Assembly: GCA_963555705.1 (NCBI GenBank)
Contig: OY743190.1
Coordinates: 10,143,501-10,207,500 of the forward strand
Origin: Ligustrum vulgare
Lineage: Eukaryota > Streptophyta > Magnoliopsida > Lamiales > Oleaceae
Reading direction: 5' to 3'
DNA: 64,000 nt
The position numbers and the translations under genes are program-made. A model generated the notes under the pieces. The model worked only from the letters and a program-made list of their open reading frames with translations, ran no database searches and was not told where the DNA came from. The number at the start of each line of letters is the position of its first letter. The first letter of the stretch is position 1. Shown in pieces: positions 47,292 through 57,915 of this stretch.

Positions 47292-49820
47292 CTAGTCTAT
47301 TGTTTTATTGGATAGTGGTACTCGATCATTACATCGTAGTTGGTTGTGCCCAGATGCACCACACCTACCACACTTACGTGTCGTAGAAAACTCTCCGGTC
47401 GATGGTATCCTGCTTTTGCGCTTACGTCCACTTTGTCTTGGTTTCATCAACGGTGGCAAGATATTCAACGTCCACCTAAGGTGTTCTGGAACCTCCCAAT
47501 CAATTTCATTTGGTAGAGGCATTATAGTATCAGAGTATGCTGCTTTCCAAACTGTAGTAGTATAATATGGAGAGCACAAATCATATGCAGAATTCCCTGC
47601 CTGTCTTGAAGCAGCGATAGCGTGCTCACATGGAAACTTATCCAACTGAAACTGCCCACATGTGCAAGTTCTATCGATTAAGTTAACAACAAAGTGCTTG
47701 ATTCCATTACCCACATCAAACATATATTCATCCATAGGATCCGCTACGAACTTCTTGGACAACTCAAGTTTATTCCGAATTTTTTTCTCCATTGCCGGGG
47801 TTAGATTACTTGTACAGTTTTCTGCATTGATGCGCCTCTTATAAAACCATTTTTGCAATTTGCACCTGATATACTCAACCAAAGCAAGTACTGGACACTC
47901 TCGAGCTTTTCTGAATACCGAGTTCAGCGACTCTGCATTATTTGACGTCATGATGTTGTAACGGATCCCTGTAAAGTGTGACCTAGTCCAATTTTTATAG
48001 TCAGCCTCTTTTAAATAACCCCAAAGGTCGGGGTTCCTGCTAAGAATCTCATCCATATGTTTATTAAATTCTTCAACTGTATATGCATATGCCGCTTTCT
48101 TAAACAATGACACCATCCCGGAGATGCGATACTTGGCCTTTATGTTGCCTTGTATATGGTATATGCAATGAGCATGATGCGCATTAGGAAAAACATCTCT
48201 TACACCCTTGAGTAGACTCCCATTCCTGTCAGACATAAAGACCAGATCTTCAATATCACCAATTATTGTCTTCAATTTTTCAAAAAACCAGTTCCATGAC
48301 TCATTATTCTCAGAATCTACTATGCCCCATGCGAGAGGATAGATTTGCATATTTCCATCTTGACATGTTGCCACTATCAGTGTACCTTCATATTTTTCTT
48401 TCAAGAATGTTCCGTCCACAGAAATTACTCGCCGCATCGATGAGTGAAATCCTCGAATGCATGGTCCAACCGCCATAAAAAAGTACTTGAAGCGATGACT
48501 ACTTGGATCGGTGTCAACACATACCACTGTGCCAGGATTAGATCTAACCAAATTGTGGGAATACACCGCCAATCTAGCATAGCTACCATCAGGTGAACCC
48601 ATTAATATCTCTAAGGCACGTTCTTTAGCCGTCCATGCTTTCTGATAGCTCATACTTACCCCAAACTCCCGACGAATGTCACTGATGATGTTTACAGGTC
48701 TGTATTCTTGATTTGGATTTTGAAAATTATGCATGACATGTGTACCGATAACCCATGACCTCGCTTGTCTATGATCATTTCTATGTATACCCAAAGAACA
48801 AGTATGTTCACGTACATAACGACGAACTTCAAAATAATCACACTCCTTGTACTTCGTAGCATGCAAACGCCATTTGCAACTATCATCTATGCAAATAATT
48901 CTGTATGTACTCTTATTTGATTTTTTAACTTTGAATTCAAAGTTGTGCTTCAATGCAAGCAAATGAATGTGTTGTTGTAGATCTTTCTTGTTCTCAAACA
49001 CCTGATGATCTTTCAAATCCTCTTCCTCAGGAATCACATGAGACGTATGAGCGTACCTTAAACTTGATCCAGCCTCAAATGTGTGGCTTGATGTGCTACC
49101 ACGTGTAGACAATGCAACAAGATCCTCATTAGTAAAACGAATTTCAGCTTCATTCCGTTGAACTAGTTCTTGTCCACGTGTAGGTAAATTAACATTGTTT
49201 CCATTTTCCTCAATAGTGTCACCATTGTTGTTTCGAACAACCTCCAAATCATTCCAGTAATCATCTAAACCGCAGTTCCCATCATTGTCATCATCCAATC
49301 TCATCTCAGAATCTACATCATTACGGACCTCGTCTTCAAATTCATCATTAACTGCTACATGTTCATGTTCAACATGATCTACAACATGTCCGTGTTCAAC
49401 TGTGTTTATTGTATGTTCAAGTTCAACATGATCTATAGCATGTTCATGTTCAACAATACTTGCTTCAAATTCACGTTCAATGAGATTCTTGCTCACAATT
49501 GTTACACAAAGGGGAGACTGACCTTTTCTGTTAAGTTCTAGGAGCCATTTCACTTGCCTATCTGAAGTAATCTTGACTGGTGGAACAGAAACTTGTGTAT
49601 TATTATCAAGGAAAAGAAATCTCATCTCCAAAGTGTGTAAAGAAGAATCAATATGAAGAAGCTCTTGTACATCATGATATAATTCTGTATACGTTGCATT
49701 TTTTGACAAAAAAATTGCTTCTGTTGCTTCTTCATTGCTCCAATTCCATATCCATTTAGATTGATCATTCTTCACAAACTCACCATAGTAACAAATAGGA
49801 ATTAATGTAGTATCATTCAT
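47292..49820 (-). CDS. MURA-type transposase of the MULE (842 aa)
   Basis: One uninterrupted minus-strand exon from the ATG at 49818-49820. Order: an N-terminal domain of about 110 residues with PB1-like look (QVKWLLELN), an acidic/His-rich linker, and a WRKY-like/FLYWCH-type DNA-binding region near 285-350 (CKWRLHATK). Then comes the MULE transposase core with DDE residues D469 (SVDGTF), D531 (MSDRNGS) and E630 (NNAESLN). A SWIM zinc finger follows (C719, C721, C731, H733) and a C-terminal CCHC knuckle (C817, C820, H825, C830). All expected metal and catalytic positions are present. An acceptor (TGCAG) lies just before the ATG, and a good donor (GTAAGAT, minus, at about 50443) predicts a 5'UTR intron holding cluster 5. 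It would cut and paste this element and relatives in the nucleus. Confidence 0.93.
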   Translation of the reverse strand: MNDTTLIPICYYGEFVKNDQSKWIWNWSNEEATEAIFLSKNATYTELYHDVQELLHIDSSLHTLEMRFLFLDNNTQVSVPPVKITSDRQVKWLLELNRKGQSPLCVTIVSKNLIEREFEASIVEHEHAIDHVELEHTINTVEHGHVVDHVEHEHVAVNDEFEDEVRNDVDSEMRLDDDNDGNCGLDDYWNDLEVVRNNNGDTIEENGNNVNLPTRGQELVQRNEAEIRFTNEDLVALSTRGSTSSHTFEAGSSLRYAHTSHVIPEEEDLKDHQVFENKKDLQQHIHLLALKHNFEFKVKKSNKSTYRIICIDDSCKWRLHATKYKECDYFEVRRYVREHTCSLGIHRNDHRQARSWVIGTHVMHNFQNPNQEYRPVNIISDIRREFGVSMSYQKAWTAKERALEILMGSPDGSYARLAVYSHNLVRSNPGTVVCVDTDPSSHRFKYFFMAVGPCIRGFHSSMRRVISVDGTFLKEKYEGTLIVATCQDGNMQIYPLAWGIVDSENNESWNWFFEKLKTIIGDIEDLVFMSDRNGSLLKGVRDVFPNAHHAHCIYHIQGNIKAKYRISGMVSLFKKAAYAYTVEEFNKHMDEILSRNPDLWGYLKEADYKNWTRSHFTGIRYNIMTSNNAESLNSVFRKARECPVLALVEYIRCKLQKWFYKRRINAENCTSNLTPAMEKKIRNKLELSKKFVADPMDEYMFDVGNGIKHFVVNLIDRTCTCGQFQLDKFPCEHAIAASRQAGNSAYDLCSPYYTTTVWKAAYSDTIMPLPNEIDWEVPEHLRWTLNILPPLMKPRQSGRKRKSRIPSTGEFSTTRKCGRCGASGHNQLRCNDRVPLSNKTID

Positions 49821-49899
49821 ATCTGCATTTAAAAAAATTGAAAAATGTTACGTGTTAACACCAGAATTTATTAAAGGAATTTTTTTTGAACAATTAAGC

Positions 49900-50282
49900 A
49901 AGCAGGTTAACAATTGGTTAGCAAACTGCAAAGTTGGTAACCTACTTACTTACTGAAGTAGGTTAACCGACCAATGAGGTAGGTTAACCGACTTCATTGG
50001 TCGGTTAACCTACTTCAGTACGTAGGTTAACCGACCTCATTGAAGTAGGTTAACCGACCTCATGAGGTCGGTTAACCTACTTCAATGAGGTCGGTTAACC
50101 TACTTCAGTACGTAGGTTAACCGACCTCATTAAAGTAGGTTAACCGACCTCATGAGGTCGGTTAACCTACTTCAATGAGGTCGGTTAACCTACTTCAGTA
50201 AGTAGGTTAACCAACCTCATTGAAGTTCGGTTAACCTACTTACTGAAGTAGGTTAACCGACCAATGAAGTCGGTTAATCGAT
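49900..50282. repeat. Palindromic-motif cluster 5, in the predicted 5'UTR intron of MURA
   Basis: An alternating array of gaagtaggttaaccgacc and its reverse complement. 50022-50103 is a perfect 82-bp palindrome centred on ca|tg at 50062/50063; a second, less perfect copy follows about 90 bp later. Confidence 0.93.
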
Positions 50283-50817
50283 CTGTGTGCGTAAAATTAT
50301 ATTACCCGCTGTCTAGAATGAGATTTTTGCAATGGATGAAGTTTATACTAAAAAATTCATCCCAAAACAAGCAAAACTGATATAAATACAATTTAAACAA
50401 ATCAAAGCACCTCAAAATAAGATTAATTTTGGGATATCTTACCAATATCAAATGCATAAAACTTAGGGTTTTTATCAACATTTGAGAAGATGATGAATAG
50501 TTCTGTAACAAATCCAAAGAAGGTGGAGAAGATCACAGATAGTAAAACTGAGTTTATTATAATGTGGGTAGCTGGGGGGAGGATCTTTGTTGATGGACAC
50601 GATTTTGAGAGAGAGAGAGAGAGAGACGTTGGTTTTCTCTTGAGGATTTTTCAGTCCTTCTAAATTGTTAGGTAAGTTTGAAAATTTATCAAGATAACAA
50701 GGATAATTTAGTCTTTGTATAAGGATGGAGGCCATTTTAACTTATCAAACAAAAATTTGCCCTTTTAACTTAATGCCTTTTGACTGTGCCCTTTCAATAA
50801 ATCCCCCGAGATTGGAT

Positions 50818-51879
50818 AGCAAGTGAAAGAGGTAATTACAGCCAAGCAAATTTTTAAAATTAACAATTCAAAAAACAAGTTTGTGAGTTTATAGTACACA
50901 AATCAGGTGCTAATTCATCTTTAATATATTAATAATTAATATTACCCCATCCTACCTACTATCCTCTACCCATCCTCTCACACGCAGACATTGTTTGATA
51001 ATAAAGCTTCAATCGGCGACCAACACCGCTGCCTTCTTCAAACCATCGCCTCCACCCACGGCCACACTCTATGCCCATCGGACATTTGAAGGTAACTGCA
51101 ACGCCACTGTCGACATCCTACCTACCCACCCTCTCACACCACCCAAAATGCTGACATTTTCGATCAGGAAGCTTCAATCGGTGACCATCACCGTCTCCTT
51201 CTTTAGATAACCACCTCAGCCTTCTTCCACCCACCGCCATACCCCATGCTCACAATAGGAAGCGGGGACGACAGGTGTTGATGGTACCGCGAGAGGGGCG
51301 GCAAACTCTATTGAAGGCAAGGATTTCACATACTAGGCGTGCTCCACTTCTCCGACAGAAGAAGCGGCACGGCGAAGGATCTGGCAAGCCGCGTTGCTGC
51401 GAACTCCACTCGCTGGAGTTGATTGTGAATTGGATTTTGGTGTTGATTTTGCAAAAAGGCACCACCAGAGGATTGATTTATAGCTTGATTTTGAATTGGA
51501 TTTTTGGTATAGGATCTTGATTGTTGGTAAGAGAGTGGATGAAATTCATGCCTACGAACAACTTCTGATAGTAATTTCAAATGTTCTTGGATGAAAATCA
51601 TCGTGTACACATTTTCTTTCACTTGAGGACAATAAAATATCACGGTATTCGAGTGGGAAAGAAACATTCTTGTTGTGAAATAATCTCTAGTAATACAGAT
51701 GCCTCGACTGCCTATTTGGCAGATTACTGTTGCTTATTCAATAAAGAGAGGCCAAACTCATTGAAGGAAACACAAATTTATCCTTCACATTCTCCTAATG
51801 GGTATCAACAAAAATTGAAGACGATGATGCTTAGATGCTCCTATCAAGATTAACAATGCTATGATTTAGTGGGCATTTG
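50818..51879. other. Intergenic stretch right of the MULE
   Basis: No gene recognised. A diverged direct duplication with gcttcaatcggtgacca and ccaccgcca-type words lies at about 50955-51245. Short ORFs on both strands do not resemble known proteins. Confidence 0.4.
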
Positions 51880-52560
51880 TTATTGGTCACACTTCAATTA
51901 GGTCACATTAGATGCATTTAATGCATTAGGTCATGAGTCACACTTTAAATGTTCAGGTCACATGTCACATTTGATGCATTGGGTCACGAGTCACACTTCA
52001 TATATTCATATCACATGTCACATTTGATATATTCAGATCACAGGTCACATTTGATGTATTAAGTCACACGTCACATGTTCAGGTCACAGGTTACGTCTGA
52101 TGCATTAAGTCACATGCCAGACTTTAAATGTTCAGGTCACGTGTCACATTTGATGAATTAAGTCACACTTCACATGTTCAAGTCCCAGGTCACGTTGATT
52201 GCATTAAGTCACAGGTCACACTTTTCATGTTTATAGATCACATATCAATTTTAACAAGTCGCACGGGTCATATTTTCAAGTCACAATTCATACATCAAGT
52301 CACATGTCGCACTTTGAAATGTCACAATTAATACATTTTAAGCCACAATAACTTAAGTCACACTTTACAGATTTATATGTCACATATCAATTTCAACAGG
52401 TCACAGGTCACATGTTCAAGTCACGAATCACAGGTCACATATTCAAGCACATGTCACATTTTCAAGTCACAATTCATACATTAAGTCACATGTCACAATT
52501 CATACGTTTTAAGCTACAGTAACTCGGGTCACTAGTCATATACATAGGTTACATATCAAT
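51880..52560. repeat. GGTCACA minisatellite
   Basis: About 680 bp of imperfect repeats built around ggtcaca, cacatttgatgcatta and acatgttcaggtcac, with irregular spacing. No coding sense. The array near 63240-63540 carries the same word on the other strand. Confidence 0.85.
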
Positions 52561-53426
52561 TTCAAGCAGTTATAGATCCAAGAAGTGTTGATGAACTGGG
52601 CATATAGTCCTGGGACAATCATTGTACCATATTTTCAAGATTCTCTGTTGCAGTCCTTCGAAATCGAGAACTTTGGTTAGTTTAACCTATGCTTCAATTA
52701 AAATTAGAATTTAGAAATAAAACGCAAATTTGATCTTTTTTCTTATACCTGAATCGGGAACTCAAAAGTGGAGCAAATACAAATGCAAAAGCGAATGAAA
52801 AATGAAATGATTCAATGAACAAAGAAGTCGACATCACTGATTAGAATTTGGACCTTGGGGGGATTATGTTGCTAAATGGTAAATTGATAATGGAAATGGA
52901 AGGAAAATGAAAGCAATCGGCAGACACGAAATTAGAATGGAGAAAAGGAAACTAGACGGCTCAATTATGGAAAGTGAAATGTTTCATTCTTATTTTATAA
53001 TAAAACTATTCCAAAATTATAAACTAAGATAAGAAATTAAAAATTTGTATTAACATAAAATATTTTGGTGCCTTATAAAATATTTTTTGTACCCTTATAA
53101 TCAATTTTTTTTCCTTTGAGTACCTTATAGTAATTTTTTTTTGGTGCCCGTATAGTGTTGAGGTCCTATGCGGTCGCACCACTTACACACCTTCAGGATC
53201 ACCTCTGAATTAAATTATTTAACACCAAGAACCTGAATTTTTTAAAAAAATTTCCGTAGCTTAGAAATGTTGTAATGTAGAAACATGTTCCATGAATTAT
53301 TCCCAAAGTGAAATTCATATAAATAGCACCGAGGGGAAGAAAATTAGGCAGGCCTAGTTTTAGCATTCAACTTTGAATATCCCACCATTGTATAAGTTAA
53401 AAATTGAATAATTATATTCACGCCAC
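52561..53426. other. Intergenic, AT-rich
   Basis: No gene, RNA or clear mobile element seen. A run of ttttttttggtgcc-like words at 53060-53150 may be a small degenerate repeat. Confidence 0.35.
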
Positions 53427-54241
53427 AAATTTAGAGTTAATTGTTTCACTGGCCACCAAACTATATATATCGTCACGGTTTGGCCACTCAACTTCAAATG
53501 TTTTCAAATGGCCACCGAACTATATATACCGTCACGGTTTAGTCACCCAACTTCTGTATGTTTTCAAGTGCCCACCGAACTTTACATGTTGTCACAGTTT
53601 AGCCACCCAACTTCAATATGCTTCCAAATGACCACTGAAGTTTTAAATTTTAGTTTCGAAGAGGCATATTCAAGTTTAATTTCGAGGTACCAAACGAGGT
53701 CGAAACATCAAGTTCTTGGTACCATTTCGAAGTACTCACACCATACTTTTACGAACAATTTACCACACAATAAATAGTTAACCGAGGAGAAAGTTATGAT
53801 TTGTCAAAATAAACAACTTAAAACTACTTTTTTGAAACTTTCGGTAAAATGGCTTACTTTGTCAAGCCATAACTTTCTCATCGGTTAACCATTTCTTGTA
53901 TTGTAAATTATATGCAAAAGTATGGTGTGAGTACTTCGAAATGGTACCAGAACTTGATGTTTCGACCTCGTTTGGTACCTCGAAATTAAACTTGAACATG
54001 CATCTCCGAAACTAGAATTTGAAACTTCAGTGACCACTTGAAAGCATATTGAAGTTTGGTAGCTAAACCGTGACAACATGTAAAGTTCGGTGGGCACTTG
54101 GAAGTATACATAAGTTGGGTGGCTAAACCGTGACAGCATGTAACGTTCGGTGGGTACTTGAAAGTATATTGAAGTTTGGTGGCTAAACCATAACGATATA
54201 TAAAGTTCGGTGGCCAGTGAAACAATTAACTCCATAAATTT
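53427..54241. mobile_element. Foldback element with inverted arms of about 390 bp
   Basis: 53427-53815 and 53855-54241 are inverted copies of each other, starting (a)aatttagagttaattgtttcac and ending gtgaaacaattaactccataaatt, with a loop of only about 40 bases. Each arm contains three to four diverged repeats of about 59 bp (ggccaccgaacttta...cacggtttagccacccaacttc). No transposase is present. No clear target duplication was found, so the superfamily (MULE-like or other long-TIR) is open. ORFs here are repeat translations. Confidence 0.8.
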
Positions 54242-56216
54242 ATATAATTTTACTAAATGTTAATTGCAGTAGAGATCCTCAACATTTGCCCATTCAAGTA
54301 TTTATGTCCTAAACTTTTTTTGCGTTGAATTAATATTCTTGACCATTGATTAAACAACACATCTAGTCTCTACTGATAGATTTTAGTCAGTTATTCAGTG
54401 TAATTTGAAATTAAAGGAAATATTTAATGTATTGTTAAATAATTCTTACTTATATTGTCAAATAATCATGGTAAAAAAAAAAATTGTTTATAAACAAAAA
54501 ATGTGATGTTTTCGAGGTAAAATATATAATTGAAAAGTTGTTTAGGCCCTAGGAAAATGTGTGTGGTTAAAAAGCGATTTGAAGAAATGTATTTTATATA
54601 AACTATTATGAACAAGTTTTCCAAATGGATAAGATCTTGAATAATACAAAAGTTACGCCTATGTTTGATAAATCGTTTATAAACGGTTGTTTATAAATAG
54701 CAACGTGTCAACATTTTTTTAGTTTTTGGTGAACGAGAATTTTTGACCAGTCGAAATTGTAGATTTTTCAAAAAATAAATAAATAATAATAATTCAATAA
54801 GATGTAGGCTAATAAAAAAATTAACCTTAGCCAAACATGATCTAGTGATTACTTCTCCACCACGTAATTAATTTATGCTATGTTAAAATCCAAGTGGCTC
54901 AAAGTTTTCTATCATGTTGGAAAAAATCTTATTTTTATCATATTAATTTTTGTACATGCAACGTAACCACTAGTCCTCTCATTGTAATACACATTGCAGT
55001 TGCCAATTTGGAAAGACAACACAAGGCCACTCAGTGGGGCCATGGATATGTTGGCCAACCATTCTCTACCCGCCAGAATTCGAAATCGTTTTTAATATTA
55101 TATATTTTTAATTTAAATTATAGCCTGATTAACCCGACATTAACATCACAAAAGGATGATGTGTGCTTTATTGAACGTTCATTCTCTATCCGTAAACTTG
55201 TAAACAAGATGATACATCATCGTACCAAAAATCTTGATTTTAAGTCCTTGTTTGAGCATCGTTACTTTTAAATACACATTCTCAAATACAGCTTTCTCTC
55301 GCTTAAATTTTAATCATACATTCTTCCAAAAATCACCATTCCAAAAAAAAAAAAATCATCTCAAATTATTTAATTATAATGAATTTCATAGAAATGTGTG
55401 ATTTGAGGAAACAATTGGAAAAAAAATTCATTCCCAAATAGGCTCTAAATTATGAAAAGTTTTGCGGGTTTTCGACAAAAAAATGAATTTTATGTGAAGT
55501 TGTAGAGTCTAATTATAAGTTTTACTCGAATCAACATCTGGATCGACCTCAATATCATTAAGGATAGTTTAGGAATTTCAAATTTTCCTTGGTTCTTGTA
55601 ATCTCATGTTTATGAGGTAGATCTCTATAAATTATTAAATCTCGAGTATTCTTGTGTATTTTCTTTTTATGATTATATTGCTCTCAATAATATAGAATTA
55701 GGGTTATGATTCCTGAACATTTGAAATGGACCCTAGTTTGATATTGATTAAAATCAGAATTTTAATAGATTTTGATGATAAAATTTAATAAAATGTGATT
55801 AAAATTATTTATTAACTTCGACTTAGATTTTAATCAAATTTTTTAGCGATACCAAACATAGTGTACTCGAGGGCCCCGTTGAAAAATGAACTTAAATAAA
55901 TATAAATGTGTCCCGTCCCGTCCAGCATGTTCGAAGATGCAACAAGAGGCAACAGAGCTTTCAGCTTTGCTTACTGAATAAACAAAGCCTCTCTGAGGAA
56001 GTTAGGCCACCGGTTTATCTCCAATTCACTTGGATTCAAAGCAAAACTGTTTGATTTTCAGTCACCATCTCATCTGCTCTGCTACTCGTACCCTTCACCC
56101 TTCTGCTCCTCAAATTCAATCCTTTAATTCGCAACTCGAATTCATTCATTTCCTTGTACTCCATCCATTTTCTTTTTTTTTTTTTTTTTTTTTTTATGAA
56201 TATCAGGTATTTCTTG
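54242..56216. other. Intergenic and promoter region of the RING gene
   Basis: Contains MITE-like pieces (about 54660-54840; 55243-55446 with gtccttgtttgagcatc/cccaaataggctcta ends; 55728-55862). A long T run (56172-56195) followed by aatatcag looks like the acceptor of a 5'UTR intron just before the RING gene start. Confidence 0.4.
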
Positions 56217-57915
56217 ATGACACCAGATCAGTTATGCAACTCTAGCAGTGCAGTCTCGTTTACACCGGTTTTGCCACGGGCGGTCGAAGACAGAGATATA
56301 TCAGCAACTAATTCAAGAAACAGAGCTGCCCCTTTTACTACTTTCTTAATAAGAATAGCCATGAGAGTATCAAGATCAAGGTGTTACAGTTTCTTGAGAA
56401 GGGTTTTTCATTACCAGAACGGATCGAGATTGGATCTCGGGTCGAATCCGTTCAATTCTCGGACCTGGATGTTGATGGAATTTCTTGCATTAACTGTTCA
56501 GGTTACTGTCATTACATATACTCTCTGCATCTCCAGAGATGAGAGACCGGTTTGGCCCATGAGAATATGGGTTTCCGGGTATGCTTTAGGGTGTTTTCTT
56601 AGCCTTGTTCTCCTCAACTGGCGCTATCTCTTCTTTCTTGCAACTCAAAGAAACAATAATCATAGTTTTTCTGATATTGAACAGCAAAGAAATGTTCAAG
56701 AATCGAGGTAATTTAATGTAAATCTTTTTCTTATCATCATAGTATCTTTGTTCGGTGACGCTGTAAAAGTTATAAATTTGTTTATTTATGTTTTCGATGT
56801 AAGATGTGTGATTGAAAAGTGGAGGGAGAAAATGATCGTGATTAAAAAGTAGTTTAAAAAATTGTGTTGTTTATAAATTGTAATGATTAGAACATAGGAT
56901 TACAAGTATTAGTACTGATACTATGTTACTATAATTAGAAGTTTGCAGAGCATGGATAAATGCAGGACATGGCTGGAGCTTTTATTTGCAATATGGTTTG
57001 TAATGGGGAATGTTTGGGTGTTCGACTCCCGGTTCAGGTCTTATCGACAAGCTCCGAAACTTCATATCCTCTGCATATCACTGCTTTCTTGGAATGCCAT
57101 CAGCTATTCATTTCCATTCATACTTTTTGTGTTACTTTGCTGCTGTGTGCCAATGCTTAGCAACTTCCTAGGTTACAACATGAACATGGCATCCCATGAT
57201 AAAGGGGCGACTGATGAACAGCTTGCCAATTTACCAACCTGGAAATATAAGGATGTTGGCAATAATTTTGATCTCGGAAATCCGACCAAAGACGACGAAA
57301 ATGCAGTATGTTACCTTGCTATTATACCTTACTCGATAGTTTGTTTCTTAATGTCGTCATGTGTATTTAATTCATCTTACCAAACATGCAATCGCTTCTT
57401 CACGATCGTTAACGTTGTCCACAACTATCCCATATTTTCAAAATAGGTTAAAACTCCATATTTTCGGAAATCAATTATATATGTAATCTCTTTCTTTAAA
57501 ACTAGACATGGTAGTAATGAATTAAATATTTAACCACGCAAGATTAGGTTTTACGACATGTTTGACAAGACTTTTGAAATGTCAAAAGCTACTTTATATA
57601 ATTTTGTAGAAGTGCGATAGAAGAGCTTTTAGAGAAAACTGACCTAAGATAATTTCCACAAAAAACCCATTTACAAAAAGTAAAAGTCATGCCACACGAA
57701 CCTTTAAACATATTCCATTTAAATTTATAAGGAATGAGGGGCTAATGAATTTTCTGTGTGTTCAACAGGAATGCTGTATCTGTTTGGCCAAGTACAGAGA
57801 TAAGGAAGAGATTAGGCAGTTGCCATGTACTCATATATTTCATCTAAAGTGTGTGGATCAATGGCTCAAGATTATCTCTTGCTGTCCACTTTGTAAACAA
57901 GCACTAGAGAAATAA
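56217..57915 (+). CDS. Membrane RING-H2 E3 ubiquitin ligase-like protein (330 aa, three exons)
   Basis: Exons 56217-56707, 56951-57305 and 57769-57915. The exon 2 acceptor is the second AG of gcagag, because only that keeps frame (SMDKCRTWLELLFAIWFVMG). The protein has a soluble N-terminus, four or so hydrophobic segments (about 80-100, 118-140, and two in exon 2), a linker ending KDDENA, and a C-terminal RING-H2: C284, C287, C302, H304, H307, C310, C321, C324. All eight zinc ligands and the usual W314 are present. It belongs to the plant multi-TM RING family (At1g12760/At4g11680-like), which ubiquitinates targets at membranes; the target here is unknown. Start: an in-frame ATG exists at 56196, but it lies inside a likely intron acceptor, so 56217 is preferred. 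Confidence 0.88.

Larger units (their letters stand above)
38973..50807. mobile_element. Mutator-like element (MULE) with transposase and Ulp1-like gene, 11.8 kb
   Basis: Both sides carry the same 10-bp sequence gagattggat (38963-38972 and 50808-50817), the target size made by Mutator-type transposases. The ends are only weakly inverted: GTGGGAATATGGGGAAATGG on the left and GGGGGATTTATTGAAAGGGC on the right minus strand. Long TIRs are absent. Inside are two convergent genes, the Ulp1-like gene (40247-45276, +) and MURA (47292-49820, -). Arrays of a palindromic 16-mer occupy the non-coding parts. MULEs that carry Ulp1-like (Kaonashi-type) genes and have poor TIRs are a known plant group, and this looks like one. 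The transposase frame is intact, so the element may be recent or still able to move. Confidence 0.88.

Noticed and set aside
53404..54235. ORFs with repeated ATELYISSRFSHPTS-like units
   Set aside because: They are frames through the 59-bp sub-repeats of the foldback element and appear in both arms and several frames.
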